A stretch of 64,000 nucleotides of DNA from Oleiagrimonas citrea (GCF_012395255.1 NZ_JAAZQD010000005.1:62001-126000); one strand, 5' to 3'. Counted from the stretch's first letter, positions 26,314-36,193 are shown. Translations and numbers: made by a program. The notes: generated from the letters alone by a model not told the origin.

Positions 26314-28809
26314 ATGGCAAAGAACCTGCTCATCGTCGAGTCGCCGGCCAAGGCCAAGACGATCAACAAGTACCTCGGCAAGGACTTCAAGGTCCTGGCC
26401 TCCTACGGTCACGTGCGTGATCTAATCCCGAAGGAGGGCGCGGTCGATCCCGAACAGGACTTCGCCATGAAGTACGACGTGATCGAACGCAACCAGAAGC
26501 ACGTCGACGCTATCGAGAAGGAAGCCCGCGCGGCCGACGCCATCTATCTCGCGACCGACTTGGATCGCGAGGGAGAAGCCATTTCCTGGCACATCAGCGA
26601 AATTCTGCGCGAGGACGGACTGCTCGAAGGCAAGGACGTGCACCGCGTGGTGTTCAGCGAGATCACTCCGCGTGCGATCAAGGCCGCGGTGGAGCATCCG
26701 CGCGAGCTGTCGATCAACATGGTCGACGCGCAGCAGGCACGTCGTGCGCTGGATTACCTGGTCGGCTTCAATCTGTCGCCGGTGCTGTGGCGCAAGGTGG
26801 CGCGGGGTCTGTCCGCCGGTCGCGTGCAGAGTCCGGCGCTGCGCATGATTGTCGAGCGGGAGAAGGAGATCGAAGCCTTCAATCCGCAGGAATACTGGAC
26901 CATCGAGGCCGACCTGGCGCATACGGAAACCCCGTTCCGCGCCAAGCTCACGCGCCTGCACGGCAAGAAGTTCGAGCAGTTCGACTTGACCGACGAAGCC
27001 ACCGCGCACGCCGCGCGCGAAGCGCTGCTGAAGGCGGCCGGTGGCCAGCTGACGGTCGGCGAAGTCGGCAGCCGCGAGCGCAAGCGCCGTCCGGCCGCGC
27101 CGTTCACCACCTCGACCCTGCAGCAGGAAGCCGCGCGCAAGCTCGGTTTCTCCACCAGCCGCACCATGCGCGTGGCGCAGGGATTGTACGAGGGTGTCGC
27201 GATCGGCGACGAAGGCAACGTCGGCCTGATCACCTATATGCGTACCGATGCCACCGCGCTGTCGGACGAGGCCACCAGCGAACTGCGCGAAGTCATCGCC
27301 AGGGACTTCGGCGACAAGGCGCTGCCCGAGACCGTGCAGGTGTACAAGGCGAAGTCCAAGAATGCGCAGGAGGCCCATGAAGCGATTCGTCCGACTTCGG
27401 CGATGCGCCGCCCGGCGGAGGTGGCCAAGTACCTCAACGACGACCAGCGCAAGCTCTACGAACTGATCTGGAAGCGCACCGTCGCCTGCCAGATGATCCA
27501 CGCGCGGCTGAACACCGTGTCGGTGGAATTCCCGGTCGGCGATTCCAGCTTCCGCGCCACCGGCACCACCGTCATCGATCCGGGCTTCCTGGCCGTGTAC
27601 GAGGAAGGTCAGGACACCAAGGGCGACGACGACGACAAGCGCCGTCTGCCGAAACTGGCCAAGGGCGACGTCGTGCCGTTGACCGACATTCTCGCCGACC
27701 AGCACTTCACCGAGCCGCCGCCGCGCTACTCCGAAGCCAGCCTGGTCAAGGCGCTGGAGGAGTTCGGCATCGGCCGCCCGTCCACCTACGCCTCGATCAT
27801 CCAGGTGCTGCTGAACCGCGAATACGTCTGGCTCGACAGCCGCCGCTTCAAGCCGACCGACGTTGGTCGCACGGTCAGCAACTTCCTGACCGAGCACTTC
27901 ACCCAGTACGTCGACTACGACTTTACCGCCAAGCTGGAGGACGAGCTCGACGCCGTCAGCCGTGGCGAGGAAGCCTGGGTGCCGCTGATGCAACGCTTCT
28001 GGAAGCCGTTCAAGGACCAGGTCGACGACAAGATCGAGACCGTCGACCGCGGACAGGCCACCGGCGCGCGCGAGCTGGGTACCGACCCGAAGACCGGCAA
28101 GCCGGTCTCGGTGCGCCTGGGTCGGTACGGGCCGTTCGCGCAGATCGGCACCCGCGACGACGAGGAAAAGCCGCAGTTCGCCAGCCTGCGCCCGGGCCAG
28201 AGCATGCACACCATCGAGCTGGCCGAGGCGCTGGAGCTGTTCAAGCTGCCGCGCAAGCTGGGCGAGGTCGACGGCGAGGAAGTCAGCGCCGGCATCGGCC
28301 GTTTCGGTCCGTTCGTGAAGCAGGGCAGCACCTACGCCTCGCTGCCCAAGGAAGAGGACCCGCACACCGTCACCTTCGAGCGCGCGCAGGAGCTGATCCG
28401 CGAAAAGCTGGAGATGCTGGCCAACCGCGTCATCCAGGAATTCGACAGCGGCATCCAGGTGCTCAACGGCCGTTACGGCCCGTACATCACCGATGGCGAG
28501 AAGAACGCCCGCATCCCCAAGGAGCGCGAGCCCAAGGAACTGACCGAAGCCGAGTGCGTCGAGCTGCTGGCCGCCGCGCCGGTGCGCAAGCGTCGCGGCG
28601 CGGCCAAGAAGGCAACCAAGAAGACGGCGGCGAAGAAGACCGCCGCCAAGAAAGCCACGAAGAAGACGGCGACGAAGAAAACCGCTGCGAAGAAGGCGAC
28701 CAAGAAAACCGCTGCGAAGAAGGCGACCAAGAAAGCCGCGAAGAAGACCACGGCCAAGAAGACGGCCGTGAAGAAGGCAGTCGGAAAGAGCGTCAGTGAC
28801 GCAGACTGA
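26314..28809 (+). CDS. topA: DNA topoisomerase I (type IA) with Lys/Ala-rich tail
   Basis: 831 residues from an ATG at 26314. It relaxes negative supercoils through a 5'-phosphotyrosine. The Toprim domain begins LLIVESPAKAKTINKYL and has the acidic DLDREGEAISWH; the active tyrosine lies in GLITYMRTD near residue 309. Beyond about residue 580 come three Toprim_C_rpt modules (GRYGPFAQIG, GRFGPFVKQG, GRYGPYITDG) instead of the Cys4 zinc ribbons of E. coli TopA; no CxxC pair is present. The last 65 or so residues are a histone-H1-like series of AAKKATKK repeats, presumably binding DNA non-specifically. Overlaps tsaC by 14 nt. Confidence 0.96.
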   Translation: MAKNLLIVESPAKAKTINKYLGKDFKVLASYGHVRDLIPKEGAVDPEQDFAMKYDVIERNQKHVDAIEKEARAADAIYLATDLDREGEAISWHISEILREDGLLEGKDVHRVVFSEITPRAIKAAVEHPRELSINMVDAQQARRALDYLVGFNLSPVLWRKVARGLSAGRVQSPALRMIVEREKEIEAFNPQEYWTIEADLAHTETPFRAKLTRLHGKKFEQFDLTDEATAHAAREALLKAAGGQLTVGEVGSRERKRRPAAPFTTSTLQQEAARKLGFSTSRTMRVAQGLYEGVAIGDEGNVGLITYMRTDATALSDEATSELREVIARDFGDKALPETVQVYKAKSKNAQEAHEAIRPTSAMRRPAEVAKYLNDDQRKLYELIWKRTVACQMIHARLNTVSVEFPVGDSSFRATGTTVIDPGFLAVYEEGQDTKGDDDDKRRLPKLAKGDVVPLTDILADQHFTEPPPRYSEASLVKALEEFGIGRPSTYASIIQVLLNREYVWLDSRRFKPTDVGRTVSNFLTEHFTQYVDYDFTAKLEDELDAVSRGEEAWVPLMQRFWKPFKDQVDDKIETVDRGQATGARELGTDPKTGKPVSVRLGRYGPFAQIGTRDDEEKPQFASLRPGQSMHTIELAEALELFKLPRKLGEVDGEEVSAGIGRFGPFVKQGSTYASLPKEEDPHTVTFERAQELIREKLEMLANRVIQEFDSGIQVLNGRYGPYITDGEKNARIPKEREPKELTEAECVELLAAAPVRKRRGAAKKATKKTAAKKTAAKKATKKTATKKTAAKKATKKTAAKKATKKAAKKTTAKKTAVKKAVGKSVSDAD

Positions 28810-29404
28810 TACAGCGCCCGACATGAACGATTCGTCCCATGTTTCCTTCCAGGCCGGACTCGAGCGCTGCATCACAGCGCTGAAGTCCGGCGGTGTGATC
28901 GCCTACCCCACCGAGGCCGTGTACGGATTCGGTTGCGATCCGCACGACCGTGACGCCTTCGAGCGGCTGTTCGCGCTCAAGCAGCGTCCCTCGACGCAGG
29001 GCGTGCTGCTGATCGGGGCCGATTTCGAACAATTGCGTCCCTACATCGACATGGATGCACTGCCGGCCGAAGCGCTGCAGCGCGTGCGCGACAGCTGGCC
29101 CGGGCCGCATACGTGGATACTTCCGCGTGCATCCGGGGTGCCAGCCTGGATCACCGGCGGCCACGAAGGGATCGCTCTGCGCATGACCGCGCATGAGCCG
29201 GCGGCGGCGCTGTGTCGCGCGTTCGGGGCGGCGCTGGTCTCGACCAGCGCCAACCGCCACGGCACGCCTCCGGCGCGCGACGCCGAGGGGGTGCGCGCTG
29301 CGTTCGGCGACCGGCTGGATGCGGTGCTGGATGCGCCGATCGGCGATGCATCGCGCCCGACCAGCATTCGCGATGCCGTGACTGGCGCTATCATTCGCGC
29401 CTAG
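28796..29404 (+). CDS. tsaC: threonylcarbamoyl-AMP synthase (TsaC/YrdC family)
   Basis: 202 residues from a GTG at 28796 inside the topA end (GGAAAG about 9 nt upstream); an ATG at 28823 is the alternative. Family motifs are GGVIAYPTEAVYGFGCDP, FALKQRPSTQGVLLIG (KxR substrate-binding), WPGPHTWILP and STSANRHGTPPA. It condenses threonine, bicarbonate and ATP to the intermediate used for t6A37 in ANN-decoding tRNAs, which include the tRNA-Ile in this window. Part of a topA-tsaC-AMP-ligase run. Confidence 0.95.
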   Translation: MTQTDTAPDMNDSSHVSFQAGLERCITALKSGGVIAYPTEAVYGFGCDPHDRDAFERLFALKQRPSTQGVLLIGADFEQLRPYIDMDALPAEALQRVRDSWPGPHTWILPRASGVPAWITGGHEGIALRMTAHEPAAALCRAFGAALVSTSANRHGTPPARDAEGVRAAFGDRLDAVLDAPIGDASRPTSIRDAVTGAIIRA

Positions 29405-29415
29405 GGGGATGTTGT

Positions 29416-30825
29416 GTGGGGAAGTTCGTGAATAGCGAGTCCAAGATCGGCGTGTCGGCATCGCAAGCCGTGCGGCTGCAGAATGCGCCGCAGAAGCAGG
29501 CGATGCTTCCGCTGCTGCAGGCCGACGATCCGTCGAGCGTGGTGGTCTGGCGCGATGGTGCGCCGATCCGCGCCGATGTCTTTCTGGCCCATGTGCATCA
29601 GGTGCGATCCATACTTCCGCCGGGTGCCTGCGTGGTGAATCTTTGCGAGGACCGGTACAGCTTTCTGGTTGCGTTCTGCGCCATCGTGCTGGCCGGGCAG
29701 GCCAATCTGCTGCCGCCGTCGCGTGCGCGCCAGGCGGTGGCCGAGGTCATGGCCGCGCATCCCGGTTGTCATGCTCTGGCCGAGACGCGGCCGTGCGAGC
29801 CGCCCGAGAATTTCATTTCGATGCCGGCGTTGCATGCAGTGCTGGATGAGAACTTCGTGGTGCCCGCGATCCCTGCGGATCAGCTGGCCGTGATCGGTTA
29901 CACCTCCGGTTCCACCGGTCAGCCGCAGGCCAACCGCAAGACCTGGGGCAGCCTGCACGCCAGCAATGAAGGCAACATGGCCAGCTTCGCGCCGACCCTC
30001 GGCGACACGTTTCAGGTCGTCGCCACGGTGCCGCCGCAGCACATGTACGGTCTGGAAATGTCGGTGCTGCTGCCGCTGCTGGGCGACGTCGGCGTGCACG
30101 CCGGGCGGCCGTTCTTCGCCGCCGACATCGCGCGCGCGCTGTCCGAAGTGCCGGCGCCCCGCGTGCTGGTGACCACGCCGGTGCATCTGCGTGCCTTGCT
30201 GGCCGAGGGCGTGAATCTTCCGCCACTGGCGGCGATGGTCTCGGCCACGGCGCCCATGCCGCCGGAGCTGGCACAGACGGCAGAAGCGCGTTTCGATGCC
30301 CCCTTGCTGGAAGTGTTCGGTTCTACCGAGACCTGTGTCTTCGCCAGCCGACGCACCACGACCGATGTGTTGTGGACGCTGTACCCGGACGTGCAGCTGC
30401 ATCCGCAGCCCGACGGTACGCGGATCGAAGCGCCGCAATTGGCCGCGCCGGTCATTCTGGCCGACCTGGTGGAATTGCCCGATCCGCGGCATTTCCGTCT
30501 CTGCGGACGTAATACCGATCTGCTGGAGATTGCCGGCAAGCGCGCATCGCTGGCCGATCTCAATCGTCGCCTGCTGTCGATTCCCGGCGTCGAGGACGGT
30601 GTGATGTTCCAGCTCGATCAGAGCGACGCCATGCAGGTGCGCCGCATCGCGGCCCTGGTGGTGGCGCCGACCCTGAGTCAGGCCGAATTGACGGCGCGTC
30701 TGCGCGAAATGCTCGATCCCGCCTTCTTGCCGCGGCCGCTGCGCCGCGTCGCCGCGCTGCCGCGCAACGAAACCGGCAAGCTGCCGCGTCAGGCCCTGCT
30801 CGCCGCGCTGCGCAACGCGTCCTGA
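29416..30825 (+). CDS. AMP-dependent synthetase/ligase (ANL family)
   Basis: 469 residues from a GTG at 29416, with AGGGGG about 10 nt before and 11 nt after the tsaC stop. ANL adenylate-forming enzyme: P-loop YTSGSTGQPQANRKTW (about residues 161-176), EVFGSTET (A5), LCGRNTDLLEIAGKRASLADL (A7/A8) and NETGKLPRQAL with the C-terminal catalytic Lys. The substrate is unknown. It is shorter than acetyl-CoA or long-chain acyl-CoA synthetases and resembles acyl/aryl ligases of aryl-polyene or xanthomonadin pathways (XanA2-like), but no polyene genes adjoin it. Confidence 0.82.
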   Translation: MGKFVNSESKIGVSASQAVRLQNAPQKQAMLPLLQADDPSSVVVWRDGAPIRADVFLAHVHQVRSILPPGACVVNLCEDRYSFLVAFCAIVLAGQANLLPPSRARQAVAEVMAAHPGCHALAETRPCEPPENFISMPALHAVLDENFVVPAIPADQLAVIGYTSGSTGQPQANRKTWGSLHASNEGNMASFAPTLGDTFQVVATVPPQHMYGLEMSVLLPLLGDVGVHAGRPFFAADIARALSEVPAPRVLVTTPVHLRALLAEGVNLPPLAAMVSATAPMPPELAQTAEARFDAPLLEVFGSTETCVFASRRTTTDVLWTLYPDVQLHPQPDGTRIEAPQLAAPVILADLVELPDPRHFRLCGRNTDLLEIAGKRASLADLNRRLLSIPGVEDGVMFQLDQSDAMQVRRIAALVVAPTLSQAELTARLREMLDPAFLPRPLRRVAALPRNETGKLPRQALLAALRNAS

Positions 30826-30839
30826 CGCCCCTCGGGTGG

Positions 30840-30864
30840 CCGCCGACGCACGGTGCGTCGGCGG
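30840..30864 (+). terminator. hairpin after the AMP-ligase gene
   Basis: CCGCCGACGCA and TGCGTCGGCGG form a perfect 11-bp stem with a 3-nt loop, 15 nt after the stop. The T run is poor. Confidence 0.45.
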
Positions 30865-30998
30865 AATCGTGACTTCGTTCTCATCCGCCGACCCGCGTGA
30901 CGCGGGTTGTCGTTCTATGGTCATCGGGCCGCTTCACTCTGAGGGGATCGCCGCCTCGGGAGGCGATGCGTGCATTCCACAGACAAGGAGGATCGACG

Positions 30999-32195
30999 AT
31001 GAGCAAGACGAAGACATACGGATGGCTTCGCGCCTGTGTGGCGCTGCTGGCTCTGGCTGTGGCGCTGCCGGCGGTGGCCGGCGACGTCGGAGGGCAGGTG
31101 TATTCCAATCCGGGCACCATCACCATGTGCCTGACCTGGGGCTCGAACTACGAGAACAGCAAGGATGTTTCCATCAGCGGCAACGGCGCCTATTCGTTCG
31201 GCGTCAACATCCGCAATAACACCAAGTTCCGTGTCGAGTCGGTGTCCGCACCCAGCGGCTGGGCCTGCCGTGGCAAGCAGGGCAATGTCTACCTGAGCAA
31301 CGCGTCGGCCAGCGACACCAACATCTACTGCGGCACCGCCAGTTCGGTCGGCGGCGTGCGCATCGGCAGCTGGAACCTGGAGTGGTATGACAGCAGCGAT
31401 CCGGCGGCCAAGAAACAGGCCATCGCCGACGTCATCAACGGCTACCATTTCGATGTGATGGAGGTGAACGAGATCCTCGACGCGGCCTCGATCCAGGACC
31501 TGATCGACAACTATCTCGGCAACGCCTCGGACTGGGATTTCCGCATCACCCAGGCCGGTTGCTCGCAGCATGACGTCATCCTGTGGCGCAAGAGCGCGGT
31601 CTCGCTGCAGTCCGGCTACGACCTCAACGCTGCCGACACCAACGGCCTGATCGACGAGAACGGCAGCACCTGGGACGATTGCGCCGGCCGTCGTCCCTAC
31701 GTGGCGACCTTCGCCGTCAACAACTCTGCGCTGACCTTCACCATGGCCACGATCCACTTCAAGGCCGGCTCCTCGCCGTCGGACTGTCAGCTGCGCAAGG
31801 ACCAGGTCGACTCGTTCGTGCAGTGGGCCGACGAATCCGGTGTCGACCAGGGCAACTTCATCGCCGCCGGCGATTTCAACGACGAGCTTGTCGGCGACGG
31901 CGAATGCAAGAACCTCGACACGCTGACTAGCATGGAGAGCCACGCCGGGATGTTCTTCGCCACCGCGCAGCCCGGCTACAGCTATGCCTACATGATGGGC
32001 AACGGTCTGGTGACCTACGACACCAAGAGCTACCAGAGCACGGTCGATCAGTTCTGGATGAGCACGAACCTGCGTTCGCGGATGCAGCCGACCGACACCT
32101 ATGGCGATCTGGCCAACGCGGTCGAGGCCAACATGTACTTCGCTCCTTGGGGCGAACCGGATCACGACGCGCCGTACATCTCACTGGCCAAGTGA
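30999..32195 (+). CDS. secreted endonuclease/exonuclease/phosphatase-family protein
   Basis: 398 residues from an ATG at 30999 with AAGGAGG 9 nt upstream. Signal peptide to about Ala27 (LALAVALPAVA-GD). Residues 30-118 form a small beta-rich domain. The DNase I-like domain follows: GSWNLEWYD (about 122-130), MEVNEI with the metal-binding Glu, ATIHFKAGSSPSDCQLRKDQ, AAGDFND (about 289-295), STVDQFWMS and the C-terminal EPDHDAPYIS with the catalytic Asp-His pair. All expected catalytic positions are present, so it is probably an active extracellular nuclease or phosphodiesterase. Several cysteines may form disulfides. Monocistronic. Confidence 0.87.
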   Translation: MSKTKTYGWLRACVALLALAVALPAVAGDVGGQVYSNPGTITMCLTWGSNYENSKDVSISGNGAYSFGVNIRNNTKFRVESVSAPSGWACRGKQGNVYLSNASASDTNIYCGTASSVGGVRIGSWNLEWYDSSDPAAKKQAIADVINGYHFDVMEVNEILDAASIQDLIDNYLGNASDWDFRITQAGCSQHDVILWRKSAVSLQSGYDLNAADTNGLIDENGSTWDDCAGRRPYVATFAVNNSALTFTMATIHFKAGSSPSDCQLRKDQVDSFVQWADESGVDQGNFIAAGDFNDELVGDGECKNLDTLTSMESHAGMFFATAQPGYSYAYMMGNGLVTYDTKSYQSTVDQFWMSTNLRSRMQPTDTYGDLANAVEANMYFAPWGEPDHDAPYISLAK

Positions 32196-32232
32196 TTTTC
32201 TTCACGGCGCCTCGCGCGCTGCGTGATAGACA

Positions 32233-32258
32233 ACCGCCGCCGCTTCCGTAGGGAGCGG
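32233..32258 (+). terminator. probable terminator after the nuclease gene
   Basis: CCGCCGCT and AGCGGCGG pair around a 9-nt loop, followed by TTTCTG. Confidence 0.6.
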
Positions 32259-32386
32259 CGGTTTCTGCATGAATCGAACGGACACGGGATGGCCATCCGC
32301 CGGTTCCTGCTTGGCCGCAGCAGCGCCATCGGCGATCATAGGCGGCTCCGCACCAATGGTGCGCGCAAGACGATGTGGAGCAAGGC

Positions 32387-33670
32387 ATGAAAGTTCTGGT
32401 GATCGGCGGCGGCGGTCGCGAACACGCGCTGGCGTGGAAGATCCGTCAATCGCGACGCGTCAGCGAAGTGCTGGTGGCGCCGGGTAACGCCGGTACCGCG
32501 GCCGAGCCGGGCATGCGCAATGTCGCCGTGAACGCCGCTGATCCCGAGGCGCTGCTGCAACTGGCGCGCGACGAGGGCGTGGAGCTGACCGTGGTCGGTC
32601 CCGAGGCCCCGCTGGTGGCCGGCGTGGTCGACCGCTTCCGCGCCGCCGGCCTGCGCTGCTTCGGTCCGCGCGCCATCGCCGCGCAGTTGGAGGGTTCCAA
32701 GGCCTTCAGCAAGGATTTCCTGCAGCGCCACAACATTCCCACCGCGCGCTACGCCGTGTTCACCGAGCTGAACCGGGCGCTCGAATACGTGCGCCAGCAT
32801 CGTGCGCCCATCGTCATCAAGGCCGATGGCCTGGCCGCCGGCAAGGGTGTGGTGGTGGCGCTGACCATCGCCGACGCCGAGCAGGCGCTGCACGACATGC
32901 TCGGCGCGCACGCCTTCGGCGACGCTTCGGCGCGCGTGGTGATCGAGGAATTTCTCGAGGGCGAGGAGGCCAGCTACATTGTCGTCAGCGACGGCCACAA
33001 TTTCCTGCCGATGGTGTCCAGCCAGGATCACAAGCGCCGCGACGAGGGCGATCTGGGTCCGAACACCGGCGGCATGGGCGCGTACTCGCCGGCGCCGGTG
33101 GTCACGCCCGAGGTTGAGAAGCGCATCCAGCAGGAGGTCATCGAGCCGACCCTGCGCGGCATGGCGGCCGAGGGCGCGCCGTTCATCGGTTTCCTCTACG
33201 CCGGCCTGATGATCGACAAGCAGGGCGCGCCGAAGGTGGTCGAGTTCAACGTGCGCTTCGGCGATCCGGAGACGCAGCCGATCATGATGCGTCTGCAGTC
33301 CGACCTGGTGGATCTGGTCGAGGCCGCGCTGGACGGCCGGCTGGACAAGACCGAGGCGAAGTGGGACCCACGTCCCGCGATCGGCGTGGTGCTGGCCTCG
33401 GGCGGCTACCCGGGCAAGGTGCGAAGCGGGCTGCCGATCCAGGGGCTGGACAAGGACTTCGGGCCCGACGTGAAGGTCTTCCATGCCGGCACGCGTCTCG
33501 ATGACAGTGGTGCGACGGTCACGGCGGGCGGCCGCGTGCTGACCGTCTGCGCATTGGGCGAGGACCTCGCCGCCGCGCGTGATCGCGCCTACGACTGCGC
33601 CGGGGATATCCGGTTCGATGGCGTGTTCTACCGCCGCGACATCGGCCATCGCGCGCTGCGTCGCGGCTGA
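32387..33670 (+). CDS. purD: phosphoribosylamine-glycine ligase
   Basis: 427 residues from an ATG at 32387 with GGAGCAAGG upstream. ATP-grasp enzyme making glycinamide ribonucleotide, the second step of purine synthesis. N-domain [22 protein letters not shown]-binding [14 protein letters not shown] and [20 protein letters not shown]; signature [14 protein letters not shown] (about residues 287-300). Usually paired with purH; here purH is absent and the gene appears monocistronic. Confidence 0.97.
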   Translation: MKVLVIGGGGREHALAWKIRQSRRVSEVLVAPGNAGTAAEPGMRNVAVNAADPEALLQLARDEGVELTVVGPEAPLVAGVVDRFRAAGLRCFGPRAIAAQLEGSKAFSKDFLQRHNIPTARYAVFTELNRALEYVRQHRAPIVIKADGLAAGKGVVVALTIADAEQALHDMLGAHAFGDASARVVIEEFLEGEEASYIVVSDGHNFLPMVSSQDHKRRDEGDLGPNTGGMGAYSPAPVVTPEVEKRIQQEVIEPTLRGMAAEGAPFIGFLYAGLMIDKQGAPKVVEFNVRFGDPETQPIMMRLQSDLVDLVEAALDGRLDKTEAKWDPRPAIGVVLASGGYPGKVRSGLPIQGLDKDFGPDVKVFHAGTRLDDSGATVTAGGRVLTVCALGEDLAAARDRAYDCAGDIRFDGVFYRRDIGHRALRRG

Positions 33671-33747
33671 GCGTCGGCCCACGCGCGGGCGTCATCGCGC
33701 CGCCCGCGTTTTGCGCTAGGCTGGCCGGGGTTTCAAGGGGGCACCGG

Positions 33748-35622
33748 ATGAGTCAGTTCGCATTGCTGGGCAAGCGCCGGTTTGCCCCGTTCTTCCTCAC
33801 GCAGGCGCTGGGAGCCTTCAACGACAACGCGTTCCGTTACGCGCTGATCGGCATGGCCACGTTCCGGCTGGGCATGTCCTCGCAGGCGCTCAGCGCGTAC
33901 AACAACATCGCGCTGGCGCTGTTCATCGCCCCGTTCTTCCTGTTTTCCGCCAGCGCGGGCCAGCTGGCCGAACGCATGGAGAAGGCCCGCCTGATCCGCA
34001 TCGTCAAGGCGATGGAGGTCGCGGTGATGTGTCTGGCCTCCGTGGCGTTCATGCTGGCCAGTCCGGGCATGCTGCTGGCGGTGCTGTTCCTGATGGGGCT
34101 GCAGTCGACGCTGTTCGGGCCGATCAAGTACTCGATCCTGCCGCAGACGCTGCATCCGAACGAATTGGTCGGCGGCAATGGATTGGTCGAGACCGGCACC
34201 TCGCTGGCGATTCTGCTCGGATCGGTGGCGGGCAACGCGCTGATGGCAGTGCCGCATGTCGGGCCGCAGCTGGCTTCGGCAGCGGTGATCGGCGTGGCCA
34301 TCGCGGGCTATCTGTCCAGTCGCGCGATTCCACCTTCGCCAGCGACGGCGCCGGGCCTGCGCTTCGAGTGGAACCCGTTCGTCGAGACCTGGCGCGTACT
34401 CGGCTATTCCGTGCGCAACCGCACCGTGTTCAACGCCATTCTCGGCATTTCGTGGTTCTGGTTCTTCGGCGCCACGCTGACCGTGCAGCTGCCGCTGTAC
34501 ACGCGCAACTTCCTTGGCGGCGATGCCAGCGTGCTGACGCTGGCGCTGGCGCTGTTCTCGATCGGCATCGGTGTCGGCTCGCTGCTGTGCGAGAAGCTTT
34601 CCGGCGGCAAGGTCGAGCCCGGCCTGGTGCCGCTGGGGGCCGCCGGTATGACGCTTTTCGGGATCGATCTGTACTTCACGCGTCCGCACGCGTCGCTGGT
34701 GCATGGCCAGAACTGGTGGAGCCTGCTGACGTCCAGCGGCGGCTGGCACATCGCGCTGGACCTGACCCTGATCGGCATGGTGTCCGGTTTCTACATCGTG
34801 CCGCTGTTCGCACTGGTGCAGGCGCGCGCCGAGCGCAGCCAGCTGTCGCGCATCATCGCCGGCACCAACATCATCAATTCGTTCTTCATGGTGCTGGCCG
34901 CGGGCTTCGGCATCGGCCTGCTGGCGATGGGGCTGACGGTACCTCAGCTGTTCCTGGTGGTGGCGCTGCTCAATGCCGGCGTGGCGGTCTACATTTTCAC
35001 GCTGGTGCCGGAGTTTCCGCTGCGGTTCGTCGATTGGCTGCTGGTCAATACGCTGTACCGTATTCGCCGCGAGGGCATCGACCGCATCCCGGAGGACGGC
35101 CCGGCGTTGCTGGTGTGCAACCACGTCGCCTTCACCGATCCGCTGATCGTGATGGCCTGCGTGCGGCGGCCGGTGCGCTTCGTCATGGATTACCGCATCT
35201 TCCAGCTGCCGCTGCTTCGGCCGTTGTTCCGCATGGCCGGCGCGATTCCCATCGCCGGGCGCAAGGAGGATCCGGCGCTGCTCGAAGCAGCCTACGATGC
35301 CATCGACGCGGCGCTGGCAGCCGGCGAGGTGGTGTGCATCTACCCGGAAGGTGGGTTGACCAAGGATGGAGAGATTGCGCCGTTCCGCTCCGGTGTCGAG
35401 CGCATCCTCGAGCGCCGGCCGGTGCCGGTGGTTCCGATGGCGCTGCGTGGTCTGTGGGGGAGCGTGTTCAGTCGACGCGACAATTTCCTTCGTCGTGCGC
35501 GGTTGCCGCGCCGCTTCCGGGCGCGCATCGAACTGATCGTCGGTGCACCAGTGGCGCCCGATGCCGCCGATGCCGCCGTGTTGGAGACGCGCGTGCGCGA
35601 GTTGCGCGGAGATCAAGCCTGA
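33748..35622 (+). CDS. MFS transporter-PlsC acyltransferase fusion (LplT-Aas-like)
   Basis: 624 residues. Residues 1-410 form a 12-helix MFS domain like LplT, the lysophospholipid flippase (FFLTQALGAFNDNAFRYAL at the start). Residues 430-624 are a PlsC acyltransferase with NHVAFTD (His459, Asp464), YPEGGLTKDGEI and VPMALRGLWG. In E. coli LplT imports lysophospholipid that Aas re-acylates. This protein joins transport to acylation but lacks the acyl-ACP synthetase domain found in the three-domain LplT-PlsC-Aas fusions, so it would need acyl donors made elsewhere. ATG at 33748; its stop overlaps the start of the broken gene downstream. Confidence 0.9.
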   Translation: MSQFALLGKRRFAPFFLTQALGAFNDNAFRYALIGMATFRLGMSSQALSAYNNIALALFIAPFFLFSASAGQLAERMEKARLIRIVKAMEVAVMCLASVAFMLASPGMLLAVLFLMGLQSTLFGPIKYSILPQTLHPNELVGGNGLVETGTSLAILLGSVAGNALMAVPHVGPQLASAAVIGVAIAGYLSSRAIPPSPATAPGLRFEWNPFVETWRVLGYSVRNRTVFNAILGISWFWFFGATLTVQLPLYTRNFLGGDASVLTLALALFSIGIGVGSLLCEKLSGGKVEPGLVPLGAAGMTLFGIDLYFTRPHASLVHGQNWWSLLTSSGGWHIALDLTLIGMVSGFYIVPLFALVQARAERSQLSRIIAGTNIINSFFMVLAAGFGIGLLAMGLTVPQLFLVVALLNAGVAVYIFTLVPEFPLRFVDWLLVNTLYRIRREGIDRIPEDGPALLVCNHVAFTDPLIVMACVRRPVRFVMDYRIFQLPLLRPLFRMAGAIPIAGRKEDPALLEAAYDAIDAALAAGEVVCIYPEGGLTKDGEIAPFRSGVERILERRPVPVVPMALRGLWGSVFSRRDNFLRRARLPRRFRARIELIVGAPVAPDAADAAVLETRVRELRGDQA

Positions 35623-36111
35623 AGCCGAATCGCTTCAAGCCGTGGGTCGGGCGGCGCTATCGCAGCGAGGGCTGGGAGGGGCAGCGCGTGCTGATCCTGG
35701 GCGAGTCGCATTACGACTTGCCGGAGCGGGAGGTGCCCGAGTACACGTGCAAATGGGTGCGTGACTACGCTGAACATGGAAAGACCAATCGCTTCTTTAC
35801 GGTCGTGACCAAACTCTTCCTTGGGTTGCCCAATGGGAGCTCACCGTCGAGCGATGAGCGCAGTGCGTTCTGGCAGCGCGTGGCATTTCACAACTACATT
35901 CAGTCGTTTCCGGGCGAGCGGGCGCGACTGCGTCCGACTGCGGCGATGTGGGCGGACGCCGCGCGTTGTCTGACGAGGTGCTGGAACGGCTGGAACCGGA
36001 GTTTGTGCTGGTGCTGGGCAAGGCACTGAACGAGCACCTCCGGTCTGGACATGCGGTGCAATCGTCTGCGTGACGCCTCATCCATCTTCGTTCGGATTCC
36101 GCCACACATAG
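35619..36111 (+). pseudogene. uracil-DNA-glycosylase-like protein, two frameshifts
   Basis: The translation begins LKPNRFKPWVGRRYRSEGW (possible CTG start at 35619) and has VLILGESHYDLP, then passes into a second frame near 35961 (ALSDEVLERLEPEFVLVLGK) and a third near 36058 (AIVCVTPHPSSFGFRHT, TAG at 36109). The GESHY and THPSS-type ends are like those of UDG-superfamily hypothetical proteins. Each shift equals one missing base in a GC-rich run, about 95 nt apart, so either the gene is decaying or the assembly has two deletion errors. The encoded function is unknown. Confidence 0.6.
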
Positions 36112-36193
36112 TGGGGGGCGCGGGTGCGCGAGTCGTTGCGCAGTCGGACATCCCGACGCGATATTGGTCCCTGAAGCGAACGCAGGGCGAGGC

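Noticed and set aside
26422-28875. 817-codon minus-strand frame opposite topA
   Set aside because: Composition mirrors topA codons, including the tail repeats; no start signal or family motif.
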